29,269 bases of DNA, from the IMG/VR virus record IMGVR_UViG_3300047548_000387, positions 1-29,269 of that record. The stretch is one strand, 5' to 3'. The stretch comes from a virus. Made by a program: the position numbers and the translations under genes. The first letter of the stretch is position 1. Every line of letters begins with the position of its first letter. The notes under the pieces are model-generated. The model was not told where the DNA came from. It searched no databases and saw nothing but the letters and a program-made list of their open reading frames with translations. This document shows, in pieces, positions 28,843-29,269 of the stretch.

Positions 28843-29269
28843 ATGGCTCATCTCATAGCAAACCTTCCACCAATCAGATGTTTCATCAGAAAAGAATTTT
28901 TGTATGATCATGAAAGAGGTCATGGTGAGTATGAGCCATGTTTTTGGGTGACTATAAAATCTATACGCGGTGAAGCTTTTAGAATAGAATCATATTTGTA
29001 TAATTATGGTGCTTTATATGATAAGCTACCGCTGCATGCTTATGTTTGGAAAACAGATGTCGATGAATCTACATTTATGTCACTTGATTACTTACAAATC
29101 TGGGATTGTATGTCATATGATATTACAGTATTAGAAAAAAAACTGATAAGTGGACTCCGTTGTAAGTTTCTTAATAAGAAAAAAGAATGGGTATGGGGAA
29201 CTTATATGTTTACTATTGACAGTTGCTCTCCTGATGTTAACTTATTAAATACAAGCTTTAGTGAAGATG
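28843..29269 (+). CDS. Conserved phage protein next to nrdA, partial
   Basis: The ATG at 28843 follows AAGGA at about 6 bases, and the frame runs off the right edge after 142 codons. The start MAHLIANLPPIRCFIRKEFL and segments FRIESYLYNYGALYDKLPLH and LQIWDCMSYDITVLEKKL are patterns I recall from an unassigned protein beside nrdA/nrdB in marine T4-like phages. No catalytic motif is seen. Function is unknown; linkage to ribonucleotide reductase suggests a helper role. Confidence 0.75.
   Translation, partial: MAHLIANLPPIRCFIRKEFLYDHERGHGEYEPCFWVTIKSIRGEAFRIESYLYNYGALYDKLPLHAYVWKTDVDESTFMSLDYLQIWDCMSYDITVLEKKLISGLRCKFLNKKKEWVWGTYMFTIDSCSPDVNLLNTSFSED

Overview
The window is part of the genome of a T4-like tailed phage (myovirus type, Caudoviricetes). 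The diagnostic genes are a gp43-type family B DNA polymerase, UvsX recombinase, gp41-type helicase, gp61-type primase, ThyX, NrdA, a small heat-shock protein and a set of virion proteins of the kind known from marine T4-like phages. TATAAATA late-promoter boxes stand in front of the virion genes, while early genes have sigma70-like promoters. A GH19 endolysin and a two-gene lipoprotein/coiled-coil spanin pair point to a Gram-negative host. A DUF1127 protein suggests a proteobacterium, but the host cannot be named from this sequence.

Layout. (1) 1-4500 is transcribed leftward: a partial outer-membrane beta-barrel protein, a class II aldolase, a SpoU/TrmH RNA methyltransferase, a low-molecular-weight tyrosine-phosphatase-like protein, a HAD phosphatase, small unknowns and eight tRNA genes (Gly, Tyr, Trp, Glu, Arg, Thr, Asn, Lys). 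Among the tRNAs lies a many-armed structured RNA (2840-2955) that is not a normal tRNA. (2) 4500-4900 is a divergent control region. Two nearly identical promoters face outward from a large palindromic block with repeated 22-mers. (3) 4900-6820 is a rightward run of small early genes ending with tRNA-Cys and tRNA-Gln. (4) 6816-9244 holds lysis and accessory genes: the spanin pair on the minus strand, then Hsp20, DUF1127 and endolysin on the plus strand. (5) 9241-14980 is the replication/recombination module: polymerase, a small Cys-containing protein, UvsX, a small protein and helicase. (6) 14974-15320 is a non-coding stretch with a hairpin, two late promoters, a candidate structured RNA, a strong terminator and a start-less reading frame. 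(7) 15348-24089 is a late/virion block: a PD-(D/E)XK-like protein, a 657-aa protein joining a ligase-like KxDG domain to a nucleotidyltransferase domain, several virion-type proteins, a Dps-like ferritin and an XhlA-like coiled-coil membrane protein. (8) 24105-29269 returns to early functions: primase, two unknowns, ThyX, NrdA and a truncated conserved gene.

How the parts fit. Early sigma70-like promoters would drive DNA replication, nucleotide synthesis (ThyX, NrdA) and tRNA supply. Late TATAAATA promoters would drive virion genes. Lysis would use the endolysin, the spanins and perhaps the XhlA-like protein. The features most worth study are the tRNA-like RNA at 2840-2955, the mirror-image control region at 4498-4898, the ligase/nucleotidyltransferase fusion, and the promoter-RNA-terminator cassette at 14999-15152.
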